Shown piece after piece: positions 1 through 10,447 of a stretch of 64,000 bases of DNA; position 1 is the stretch's first letter; the number at the start of each line of letters is the position of its first letter. The notes under the pieces were generated by a model. The model saw only the letters and a program-made list of their open reading frames with translations. It was not told the DNA's origin and did not search any database. Source of the stretch: Anabas testudineus (taxonomy: Eukaryota > Chordata > Actinopteri > Anabantiformes > Anabantidae); assembly GCF_900324465.2 (NCBI RefSeq), contig NC_046623.1:9701721-9765720 (forward strand), given 5' to 3'. The position numbers were made by a program, and so were the translations under genes.

Positions 1-2014
1 TACGAGGAAGGGTCAGGTACAGGTCCCAGTGTGGGCAGGTGAGAAATGAGAATAACTGAAACGGGAAAGAAATGTAAGAAGGGAGAAAAACTCTGAGAGA
101 CTGAAGGTGACAGAGAGAAAAAATGTGTAGGAGGCACAGTGTCACATCTGTCCGATAAGTTAAAAATGGATTCCATGTCACATTCATTTTCCAGAAAAAC
201 ATGTTTTTATATGAACAGAATTCAAATATGATTGGCATATCTGTGGGGTATCAGGGGAATCAGGTTTATACAGCTGTATAGTCCACTGTGGTAGAGCTAT
301 TTATCGCTGCGATTCTCTAATGTCTTCTAAGATACAAATAATTTCAGATGTAATATTGTGTACATAAATATGTATGTAATATTTATTTAGCAGTAAGTGC
401 TATCAGCTCATACAGCACAGTCTGAACTGAACTCCAAGCTCATTTATATGTAGAGTTGACTTATCTCACCAGGAATGTTATCTACAACATATGTGACAGG
501 TTCTTAATAAAGAAATAATAATTTCTAGGTTGTCATATAATATATCTTTTTTTAGCTGATGCAGGAGGTTTCTATCTTATACCACCCCACTGTCACATTA
601 TTTTTTGTAGTTTTGGTCACATGCATCTTTGTATGGGAACCACTGAGCTTCACAGGGCAACTTGTGATGACAGGGCTAATCTGCATCTACACTGTGAATT
701 TCCTTGTATTTGGCCTTTAGGTGGCAGCACTGAGCCACCGTGCATGAGCCATTTCATAAGGAAAGTGAGAGAAATTTCTAAGAGCTTACAAATTTATCCT
801 GTAATGGCATACGTTCAAGAAATGACATATTTCTTTACATTATCTTAATTTAATTTTAGTTAGTGAATCATTTTTACAGTGGAGGACCAGTTAGATACTT
901 TTTATAGAGTTTATTAAAATGATCACTCTAATGTCTGTGGAAACTGTTAATATATATCTTATAGAAGAACAGCTTTAAAGAGAGACACAAAAATATAAAG
1001 GGTAAATTAGGACAGGCAAGGCATAGGAAAGGAGACAAGGTCATAACACCCTGCTGGTAAAAATGATGATGCTAGCTGAGGTTTGTCTCAGTCTGCCTGC
1101 CCAGTGGTCTCCGTCAGGCACTGCAGAGGAGAAAGGCGAATCAGCGCTCTCTGGTACACACTCATCCCTCCCACTTTCTCTCCATCTCTAAGTACTGTTC
1201 CTACTGCAAATCAGAAAGGTGGTGCTTTGCAGTACTGCACACTGAGGCAACTACCATCAGCTGGTTATTCTCTATCCAAACAAGAGCACGCAGGCAAGTG
1301 CTGCTACATCATCCAGCCTTGGCAGGAGGTAAGACTCCACAAAGACGCCAGATGCAGCTCAGGGAATAGATATGAAAGCAAGGGTAGTATCAGGATGACA
1401 AAGAACATGCTGGAATAGGCAGGGCAAGATGACAGAAAGCACCTAGAGAGAGAGATACATAAACATTACCCTCTGACGTATCTTTAAAAACTCATGATGT
1501 AAAATAAAATAAGGGTTGAGATTCTGATAAATGCATAACTATGTCAAGGGCACTGGAAAATTCTAGGAATAGTAAAACAGACAATAAAAGAGAAAAGAGA
1601 AAACATTAGTGTAATATTTTGTTCTGAATCATGTCTAGTCATTAGTTTTTTTCACAGGTGGGCTCCGGTCAAGATCTGAAGGGTATTATCAGCAAATTAT
1701 ATCAGTGCTTCTGAAACCTCGCCAGCTTGTGATCCAAAACGAAAGAAGAAAATGTTTGGTGTATCAGAAGAAAATTTTTAGTTGTGTTGTGTTTATTTTA
1801 CCATCTTTTTGTCTCTGTACTATAAATTATGTCATGACCTCACCCAAAATGAACTCACAACTGCCTCTGGAGCCCAGAGGCAGAAATAGGTCATAACTCA
1901 ATTTGGCATGTCACTGCAAAATCACCAGCGTTTACATGTTATTTTTGTAGGATGCATTTAGATTTTCTCACAATCCTTTTTTTTTTTTCAAAGTTGGATG
2001 GGCACTTTTCCACT
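1..2014. other. thy1 upstream region
   Basis: AT-rich noncoding DNA before the thy1 start codon. No open frame here looks like a gene: the longest, at 1083-1418, lacks recognisable domains. The stretch around 1083-1328 ends in a good donor (AGGAG|GTAAGA, exon end about 1328), so it may be the noncoding first exon of thy1; mammalian Thy1 also has an untranslated first exon. The segment about 1298-1470 is repeated at 3418-3590. I saw no clear TATA box tied to a start site. Confidence 0.4.
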
Positions 2015-2710
2015 ATGCTGAAGTCCTTGTTTGTTTATGGAGTGCTGGGAGGTAAGAATTCTTTTTAAGATGCATTATTGTTGTGTCTTCCTCTTTTGTG
2101 AGTATCTATTATCGATCAAATAAATAATACATATTTTTACATTTGCTTTTATTCTGTCACTCCCAGTCTTGCTGATCAAAGTAAAGAGTAATCAGATCTC
2201 CGTGTGTATTGAAGATGACAACGACTTGAGGGTAGACTGTAAGATCCAGCCTAAGCCGAACAAGATCAACACCTATGAGTTCTCCTGGTCCTCTGGAAAC
2301 AAAATGTCCCTCCTTAACACCAACGTGTCCGGATCAACGGCAGAGAGCAAGTTCAAAAGCAAAAGCTATGTTGAGGAGCTGGAGCCCTACGGCTACAGAT
2401 TGACCCTAAAGGGCTTCACAGACGAACTCCCTCACAACACCACCTACATGTGCAGAATGACTGGGGAGGAAGTCAGTGTTTCTTTGGAGAAAGGTAGGTG
2501 GATTGATTGTGTATTTGGATTTGAGGGAGCGAGCATGAGGATAAGTGAGTGGGAGTCCGATTGAAGAGGTTTTTTTGTCAACTGTTTACATCCCACTTTT
2601 CTTTCTCTGCAGGTAGCCTTGTCCGGTGTTCAGCTGTCAGCATGTTTCTGAAGAGCTCCTGCTCCTGGATTGTTTGTCTCCTGCTTTTCCTCTATCACAC
2701 ACACAGCTAA
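2015..2710 (+). CDS. thy1: Thy-1 membrane glycoprotein (CD90)
   Basis: Small GPI-anchored immunoglobulin-superfamily protein of neurons and other cells, acting in adhesion at the cell surface. Coding exons: 2015-2051, 2167-2493, 2613-2710 (462 nt, 153 aa), all phase-consistent. Seen: an N-terminal hydrophobic signal peptide starting MLKSLFVYGVLGVLL; a single V-type Ig domain with cysteines in SVCIEDD, RVDCKI and TTYMCR; N-glycosylation sequons NVS and NTT. After the domain comes SLVRCSAVSMFLKSS, which parallels mammalian LVKCEGISLL, then a hydrophobic C-terminal tail typical of a GPI-transfer signal. The length is close to mammalian Thy-1 (about 161 aa). The ATG was chosen because it starts the signal peptide and joins exon 2 in frame. 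Lower similarity inside the Ig domain is normal for fish Thy-1. Confidence 0.88.
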
Positions 2711-3061
2711 AGAAACAACTAGGCTTGTGCTGGCACACACCCCCACACACCCACGCACATCAAACCATGCCCAGCATCTGTCTGCATCCACAAGCACCCC
2801 CATAATACCACGTTGAAAAGATGTAGTCAACTTGCATCCATGTCTCTCCTTGTTTGGTTTGCTCTTAAGAACAGTGGAATGATATTGAAATGTTTCCACA
2901 ACTTTTTTACTGATGAGAAATTAAGATAATTCAACAGGAATGTTTGGAAATGTCCTTTTTGTTGCACAGGCATGCACTATATTGTATGTATTCACACTGT
3001 ATAAATGCACTGAGTAACTTGCCATGTAAATTTTATTGTGGAAGCTGCAGTGTTGGTTTTC

Positions 3062-3067
3062 AATAAA
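3062..3067 (+). terminator. thy1 polyadenylation signal
   Basis: Canonical AATAAA about 350 nt after the thy1 stop codon, before a stretch that no longer resembles the transcript. It is the most likely 3' end of the thy1 mRNA. Confidence 0.6.
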
Positions 3068-3417
3068 GGGATGCTACTCAAAGCCTGACAATTTCTTCCT
3101 GGGAATGAAATGTTAATGGGGCAGAACTGGAACCCAGAAAATAATACAGAAGATACATTTTACTTACATTAATAATGACTGCCAATATCTTAGATTATTT
3201 GAATTACATGTGTAGATAAAAGGCCGGTAATTACATGGATTACAGAGTAAACAAGATTCAAGATTCAAACCTATCTATCTCTGTTGGTAGGTATTTGATT
3301 CAAATTAAACCAAAAACTCAGAATGACACATAATTATCTTTTTTAATATATCAATCTATAATTTATTTTATGTGATTAATTTCGGATGTTATTGAGCAAT
3401 GGAAATATATTATTTAT

Positions 3418-3668
3418 AGCTGCTGTATCACTTAGCCTTGGCAGGAAGTAAGACTCCATAAAGACATCCAGCTGCAGCTCAGGAAATATGAAGGCAAGGG
3501 TAGTATCAGGATGACAAAGAATATTCTGGGATATGTAGATACACAAGGCATAACAGAAAAAAACTCATATGTTTATGTATAGAGAGATAAGCATTAGATG
3601 AGAAAAGGAAGATGATTCAGCAGGAATGTTTGAAGATGTGCTTCTTGCTGCAGAGGCAGACTACTATG
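3418..3668 (+). pseudogene. Partial tandem duplicate of thy1 flanks
   Basis: Two blocks of thy1 flanking sequence sit fused here, between thy1 and bud13. Positions 3418-3590 align with 1298-1470 (putative first exon, its donor and the start of intron 1); shared words include AGCCTTGGCAGGA and GGGTAGTATCAGGATGACA. Positions 3597-3668 align with 2911-2984 in the thy1 3' UTR; shared words include CAGGAATGTTTG. By eye the match is roughly 80-85 percent with small gaps. Both blocks keep thy1 order and orientation while all thy1 coding exons are absent. The simplest reading is a tandem thy1 copy that lost its middle. It has no coding capacity. Confidence 0.7.
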
Positions 3669-3761
3669 TTTTTGTTTGGTCACCGTTGTCTACAACAGAC
3701 TTTGCTGATCGCCTCCTCTGACATTAATCTTGACCCTCGATGATATCCGTAGTTTCCGACA

Positions 3762-6700
3762 ATGATGGCCGCGTTCACTGGGAGCAGTAAAGAAACTGGA
3801 TTATCTAAAGCAGAATACCTGAAACGTTATTTATCCGCCGAGGAAGATCCCAAAAAATCAAAGGGGAAACTTAAAAAGAAAAGGCGCAAGGTTCCCGAGA
3901 AAGGGTGAGTCTATTAGGACTTGTTTGTAGCTGTGTGTGTGTGCGTGCTGTGTGTTTGTTGCGCTAACGTTAGCTAACTTGTTGAGGTCGCTGTTTGGCG
4001 CCGCTCGCTGCTTAAACTAAACGTTTAAAGTTGAAAAGTGCATCTATCTCACATTTACTTATCTTGTTCAAGACTAAAAATAGTAGACGATGACATAGAC
4101 TGGAAACAGACGGTCAAAGAGGAGAAGGAGATTGAAGAAGACGAAGAGGACGCTCCAGTGGTAAGAACGTCAAACTAACGTTATCGGTTTAGCTTAGCTA
4201 GGACCCATTCATTCACTTTAGGTTATTTACTCCCTGATTCCTCATTCATGTAAATACACACTGCTCCCCGGGGTTAAATTGTTTAATTTTTGTGGTGACC
4301 GGTTTATCTCAATTTAATCTAAGAAAAATGTAATAACTTCAAATTCCATTGCATTTAACGTCAATTGTATCCTGTAACATAATAAATCTTGTCTAAGGAG
4401 TGGGTGATGTGGTTAAAAACACATAATAGAATAGGTTTTTTTTTTTAACATTTTGACTGTAAACTTAACAAGAATCGACAAATAACTAAACATTATTTAA
4501 ATTCTAATCATAAATAGAAGAAAATTAAGCTGCATTATCACAGTGATGCAGAAATCATGTATAGTATCACCATAATGTTGTCTGTCTCTTCGATTTACAC
4601 TGTCAACTATAACACTAAACTCTATAACGCTAAAAGCCAGTATAAAGTGATAGCAATAATTGGCATACAGTAGACAGTAGAAGATAAATTTATGTGTCCT
4701 TTTTCCTAACTCTTGAAACCTCATGCTGGTTTACTCAGATTGCTGAGGTAATTGATGATCGACCAGAGGCAGTGAAACAACTTGAAGACTTCAGAACAAG
4801 CAACAGATGGAAAGTGATTGGAGGTAATTTTGGCAGCTGTGAAAGTAGCAGAGAGCAACATGTGCCTGACTGGTAAACAAGTTTATTTACTTTTGCTGTC
4901 CTCTACTTATAGCTGATGATGATAAAGACACAGAGGAGCTGGAAGGACATCAACAGTCAGAGTCTGTTGCACCAAGCAAGAGTCGCCATGACTCACCAGA
5001 ACCATTATCAAGGAAAAGTAGACATGATATTCCTGTCAGGAAGACCCGACATGACTCTCCAGATGTATCCCCTCCCAGAAGTCGTCGCCATGATTCTCCA
5101 GAAAATTCACCGCCTAGGAGAGGTCGTAATGATTCTCCAGACATATCTCCGCCCAGGAGAGGTCGTCATGATTCTCCAGACATATCTCCTCCCAGGAGAG
5201 GTCGTCATGATTCTCCAGACATATCTCCACCAAGGAGAGGTCGTCATGATTCTTCAGACATGTCTCCTCCAAGGCAACATTCAGGGAAACCAGGAAAGGT
5301 GCAAAGCAAAGGTAAGTGAGGTTTTTTTAAGGGTGAATCTTGGCCGTTTTTGCACAGGGAAAGCCCTTATTAATAACAGTAAAAACATCACAGCAACCTC
5401 ATGACCTTTCGTTGGTATATGAAAGGTCTGGTTTCATTGACAACCAGAAAGAATCTACACCACCACAAATACAGAATAACATCAATACAGAAAACTCAGT
5501 ATATATAAAAAAATATGTAAGATGGATGAAAATAGGTCAATAATTATAGTCCAGGTTGGAATGACCACAGATATGTACACACATGTAATGCACCAGTAAT
5601 TATAATGCAACAATAATAACATAATATTGATGCAGCCATATTTGTAATGTTTGTTTAGTTTTTGTAAAATGTCACTAAACAACTAATTAATTCTTTGTCA
5701 GATTCTTCCCCCACCTACAAAAGAAAGCCCGGCCCATCCTCATCAAGTAAAAAACGTTCACCTGACAATCATAGGTCGCCAGTGGCAAAAAGAGCTCAGA
5801 ACAGACATGATTCAGACTCTGACCAGTCTCCTCCACGAAAAAAGACACTGAAGGGAGAGGCTTCAGACTCTGACCAGTCTGTTCCAAGAAGGCGCTCAAA
5901 AACAAGCCGAGGCTCTGATTCTGACCAGTCACCACCCAGGAGGCGGCCACAGAATGCAAAGGACTCAGATGGAGATTTGTCACCACCTCGCAGGGCTGGC
6001 CAGTCACAGGTGTGAACTCTTTATTCTCAAAAAAATTAAAGAGTGATATAAAATTGCTGTGAGTATGCTATGGTAAGTTTATCAGACCCATGTAGCTTTT
6101 ACTGTTTTCTTTTCAGGGTCAGAGGATGCTTTCCGGTGGCAAGGCAGGCCTAGTTTCTGTCGATGTTTTAAGAAAAGAGCAGGAAGAGAACCGACGCAGA
6201 GAACGAAAAAACCAGCCACTAGAAGGTTAACTCAACTTTGCTTTTTTACCATACTTTCCCTTGGTGATCAATGCATAATCCAAATTATGGCTGAAATGAT
6301 TCCTCAAGAACTTTATAATAAAAATCATCAGTTCTTTATGGCTAAATATAATGGCCAAGAGCCTAAATTGAGATGGGGCTGAGCTTTATCTCAACAACCA
6401 ATCACTGGATAGCGCTTGTTATTTTATAATTGTGGCTTTCACAACAAATAAATGTAAACTGCATGTAAACTATGGCCATCAGACAGAAACAGGATCAATA
6501 TGTATGTCTTCAAATTGGGAGAAGATATGCTGTCACTAGATTTTTATTTGTTGTTATTAAGAACATAGAACTTGTATCTAATCACCTATGTGAATAAAAG
6601 GACGCAGATAGTCAGCCAAGTAATGAAAAGACTGTATATTTTAGGCTGCTCACCCTGTAAGTCACTGTTGATCTGGGATGCACTCAGAGTTGAGTTGTGA

Positions 6701-7794
6701 TAGATTTTTTAAGAAAATACAACACTATCTTGCTTAAGCTGTAATCTTTGTTTTAGACTCTTGGACCTTCATCACATATAACTGTATTTTTCTTGAGGAC
6801 TTTACAGATGTTTTTATTAGTTTGTGTTTAGTTGAATGATGAAATCCCTATTCATGACATTTTCTACTTACTACATGCTCCCTCTGCTACTAGATGAATC
6901 CCGCAATGCCCAGACGGTGTTCCGAGACAAGAGCGGCAAGAGGAGAGATTTGGATTCGGAGAGAGAAGAACAGAAGAAGAAAGCTGGAGAAAAAGCAGCT
7001 AAAGATGAGAAATATGCTCAGTGGGGGAAAGGGTGAGTCTGCAATATATATGAGTGTGATTGTAAACACATAAAAATGTGGTGGTATGATCTTGATGAAG
7101 TCAAAATGTGGTTAAAGGTTGGCCCAGAACCAGATGGAACAGCAGAAACTTGAGGATGCCCTGCGTGAAGCCCAGAAGCCACTGGCACGTCACTACGATG
7201 ATGAAGATCTTGACCGCATGTTGAGAGAACAGGAAAGGGAGGGGGATCCGATGGCTGCAATGCTTAGGCGAAAAAAAGAACGCAATGTGAACGCTCAAGG
7301 TACTAAACATTTTATAAACGGTACTATGGTACCTGAGTCATAGGAAAAAATGGTTGTTCCATGTACAGAATAGCACACATCTATTTTTGTTTTGCAGAAA
7401 AGCCTCGGTATAAAGGCCCAGCACCTCCTCCAAACCGGTTCAATATTCAACCTGGGTATCGATGGGATGGAGTGGACAGGTAATGTGTGTGTGTGTGTGT
7501 GTGTGATCTTTTGACAAAATCAGATGCAATAAAATGAGGTAAATGTGAAATGATCCTTCATACAACAATCGTAATCAGAATTTTGGCTTCTATGTTGAGT
7601 TGAACATGATGGGAAGCTTTGTTGAAGAGCTGCTCTGGTGCATCAAATCAATGAGGGTATGACTGCAGAATTAACTATGCACAATTTGTGTGCCTTTCAG
7701 GTCAAACGGTTTTGAACAAAAACGGTATACGCGGATGGCAGATAAAAAAGCAGTCCAGGAGGCAGCCTATAAATGGAGCGTGGAGGACATGTAA
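3762..7794 (+). CDS. bud13: BUD13 homolog, RES-complex splicing factor
   Basis: Component of the retention and splicing (RES) complex that binds the activated spliceosome in the nucleus. Ten coding exons: 3762-3904, 4073-4160, 4739-4823, 4913-5311, 5702-6009, 6117-6225, 6894-7032, 7118-7299, 7398-7479, 7701-7794 (1629 nt, 542 aa; human about 619). Seen: N-terminal [17 protein letters not shown]; an acidic stretch; a central Arg/Ser region with 13-residue repeats of the type [13 protein letters not shown] (about residues 150-230); then [10 protein letters not shown] repeats; then the conserved C-terminal part with [54 protein letters not shown] and the terminal YKWSVEDM. These match human BUD13 closely. 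Two ATGs start the frame and I used the first (3762). The gene begins about 95 bp after the thy1 relic. Confidence 0.96.
5065..5275 (+). repeat. 39-bp tandem repeats coding for RHDSPD(I/M)SPPRRG units
   Basis: About five near-identical 39-bp units in frame within bud13 exon 4, each encoding a 13-residue Arg/Ser unit with an SP site. Changes between units are mostly synonymous or conservative, so they are a coding minisatellite. Human BUD13 carries similar but more diverged repeats. Confidence 0.85.
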
Positions 7795-8461
7795 TGGCAA
7801 TTACAAATGGACGAATCAGGAGCAGAGTTGAATGGCCGATTCCTCTAAAGAACAAGCTGAGACAGAATATTAAATCTGTGGTGTAGAACCAGCTAAATAC
7901 TGAACATTTTCAAAACGTACCTAATAAAATTAACTGAGGAGGATTTTGTTTATATTTCCAAAGCAGTTTGATACTGTAAACAGACATCAGATTATAACAA
8001 ATTAATTTGTTGCTAAATGTACATAGCAGTGAAGTGAGAGCATCTTAATGACTTTGTAAATATTGATTCAATGTGGAGTCATAATGGATGTATTTTCACT
8101 GTTTTTATTAAATATTTTTCATAGAGTGCTGTGTCCATCATTACAAATGTTCACACACACAGCAAATCTTATGATTTCAAAATGTTTTTATTGAACATTT
8201 TAGTTTAGTAATAATAAGTACTATAGCATTGAATTTTAAAGACGCTTTAATCCTGATTGAGGGAGTAGGAACCTTTACAAAGTCGCAGATAGGAACTTGT
8301 TTGAGTACGGAATGTTTTTGTTGATGCACTCGCGGCTGCAATCTGCTTCCTGGAGCGGTAGGTTAAAATCTGTGGTACTCAAACGGCAGTAGATTTAGAT
8401 AAAACCGGCTGGGAGGCCGTCGCACGTTGAAGGAGAAGAGCTTTTATGTTTTTGGTAAAAG
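7795..8461. other. bud13 3' UTR and snrnp35 upstream region
   Basis: AT-rich. Holds two candidate bud13 polyadenylation signals, AATAAA at 7923-7928 and ATTAAA at 8107-8112, then about 350 bp before the snrnp35 start that becomes richer in CG after 8270. No further gene is seen. Confidence 0.5.
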
Positions 8462-9106
8462 ATGGTGGACTGGAGTCCGATAGCGAAGGTGTACGACCCG
8501 CTGAAAGCTGGCAGCATCGACGGCACCGACGTGGAGCCCCATGACCGGGCGGTGTGGAGGGCTATGGGTGCCCGGTACAAGCCCAACAAAGGCGTCCATG
8601 GAGACCCGCTGCTTACTTTGTTTGTGGCCCGCTTGAACCCTCAGACAACCGAGGATAAACTGCACGATGTGTTCTCAAAGTACGGAGACATCAAGGAGCT
8701 CCGGCTGGTCCGAGACATCGTCACGGGTTTCTCCAAAAGATACGCCTTCATTGAGTACAAGGACGAGCGGTCTGTGGTGCGGGCTCGTCGGGACGCCAAC
8801 AAACTTGTGGTAGACCAGCACGAAGTGTTTGTGGATTTTGAACAGGAGCGGACCCTCAAAGGATGGGTCCCCCGCCGGCTCGGTGGCGGACAGGGAGGGA
8901 AGAAAGAGTCCGGACAACTACGGTTTGGTGGCAGAGACAGACCTTTCCGTAAGCCCATTCACCTCGGGGTCGGCCCGGGGCAGGAACGTGGAGGTGGGCG
9001 AAGGGACAGGGACAGGGACCGACACAGAGAGGCCGAGTGGGGGAGCAGAGGCCGGAGGGATGAGCGCAGGTACGACGACAGGAGTCGGCACCAGGACAGG
9101 AGATGA
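8462..9106 (+). CDS. snrnp35: U11/U12 small nuclear ribonucleoprotein 35 kDa protein
   Basis: Subunit of the U11/U12 di-snRNP of the minor spliceosome. Single uninterrupted coding exon of 214 aa (human 246); the human gene also has one coding exon. Seen: N-terminal DWSPIAKVYDPLKAGSIDGT and DRAVWRAM; one RNA-recognition motif with RNP2 LFVARL (residues 53-58) and RNP1 KRYAFIEY (92-99); then VFVDFEQERTLKGWVPRRLG and GGRDRPFRKPI, which are near-identical to the human protein; last a Gly/Arg/Asp-rich tail. RNP1 has Arg where human has Gly (KGYAFIEY). The tail is shorter than in human. Codon use is GC-rich compared with the flanks. Confidence 0.96.
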   Translation: MVDWSPIAKVYDPLKAGSIDGTDVEPHDRAVWRAMGARYKPNKGVHGDPLLTLFVARLNPQTTEDKLHDVFSKYGDIKELRLVRDIVTGFSKRYAFIEYKDERSVVRARRDANKLVVDQHEVFVDFEQERTLKGWVPRRLGGGQGGKKESGQLRFGGRDRPFRKPIHLGVGPGQERGGGRRDRDRDRHREAEWGSRGRRDERRYDDRSRHQDRR

Positions 9107-10447
9107 TTGAAGTAACTTACTCATCTTACCTGAGTCAGATCAAGTCTGTAACAGATGTTTGATTCATTGTCGAGCTGTCTGCCTCCAATGGAGGCATTGG
9201 AAAGAGAAACAACCAGCTATTCAGTAACTTTTCATATCTACCTTCTTGTGGTATCCAGTTGATGTACAGCATCAGACTGGTACTGCAGAGGATTATATTG
9301 ATTATATTGTCATGTAAACTGTGTGACACAATTGAAGAAATGTTATTCTCATTTTGTGAAGTACACAGTTGATGTTACACATATTCTGTTGCCATAAGAA
9401 GGACGATAACATTGTGTTTTTTAAAATCTTCTAAATTTTTGTTTAAATTTTGTGTTTTTCTAAATCTAAAAAAGACATTTATACTGCAGAGTTCAAACAT
9501 TTTCATAATGCGGGCATTTAAACTATTGCCTTTAATGCATACATGCTTTAATAGTTAAAGACTTTTGGAGCCTTAAACTTGGTCAAACACTTCAAAAAGT
9601 ATCCCATTATTTCTACAAAAGAGACAATTAAATATATCTTTGCCACTGGCCTCTTTTCTGTGAGACTGTATTGCAAAACATATTGTTTCTGCCAAATATT
9701 ACATCTAAAATGTGTAACTATAAGTGTTACCATTAAAACATGTTTTGCTGTTGTGTATGGCCAGGAGTGCTCGTTTTGTTTTTCCAGACCTTTTCAAATG
9801 CACTAATTTGCCATTGATCTTAGACAATCATGAAAGTTTTACAATGTAAAAATACATAGAAGATAGAACGTGGAGGGAGATGATTGTTTAATATTGGTTT
9901 GATTTAGATTTGTGCTCTAGTCTCTGTTCATTCATGTTTCAGTTATGAATCACTGGGTGACCGCAAGTGTGTCAGCAGTATGCAACCTTGAAAATGAGTC
10001 TCATCCAGAGACTTCTTACACAGCACATCTTAAGTTCACTGCTGTGACATTAGAAAGGAGGAGGAAAAAGTTAAAGTATTGATATCGAAACACACATAAC
10101 ACGTCTTAACGTCAAAGAAACTGGTAAAACCCGTTATTCACCGGTTTATGAAACAGTATTTATTGCTGGACACTATTATTTATGAAACATCATAAGAACA
10201 ACCTGGCGTTGATAGTCTAAATGCAACATGACATTTTATTATTACAGTAAATAGAAAACGGTAAAACAGGAACACATCTGAAGAAATATTTTGCAGTTGG
10301 AGAAAAAAATTAAAGAAATTTTTGACATGTATCTATTCATAAATGTAAATAAAATGTTTTACAGTCAAAGAGTGTGTGGTAAAATTATGTATTTGTTACT
10401 TTTTACCCGGAAGCAGACATGCAAGCTGGTTTCTGGCATGTTAAACA
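9107..10447. other. Convergent 3' ends of snrnp35 and the next gene
   Basis: AT-rich untranslated and intergenic DNA between two converging genes. Minus-strand polyadenylation signals (TTTATT on the plus strand) lie at 10235-10240 and 10159-10164, about 210-290 nt after the stop of the minus-strand gene. No other gene or repeat is recognised; the small frames at 9548-9806 and 10291-10497 look random. Confidence 0.5.

Noticed and set aside
4950-5275. Regular 39-bp repeats that could suggest a repeat array of CRISPR type
   Set aside because: They are directly adjacent, keep the bud13 frame and code for the expected Arg/Ser repeats; the genome is vertebrate.
8829-9110. Plus-strand +1 frame of 93 codons within snrnp35, and minus-strand frames 8641-8958 and 8918-9124
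   Set aside because: Long shadows caused by GC-rich, Arg/Gly-rich coding sequence of snrnp35.
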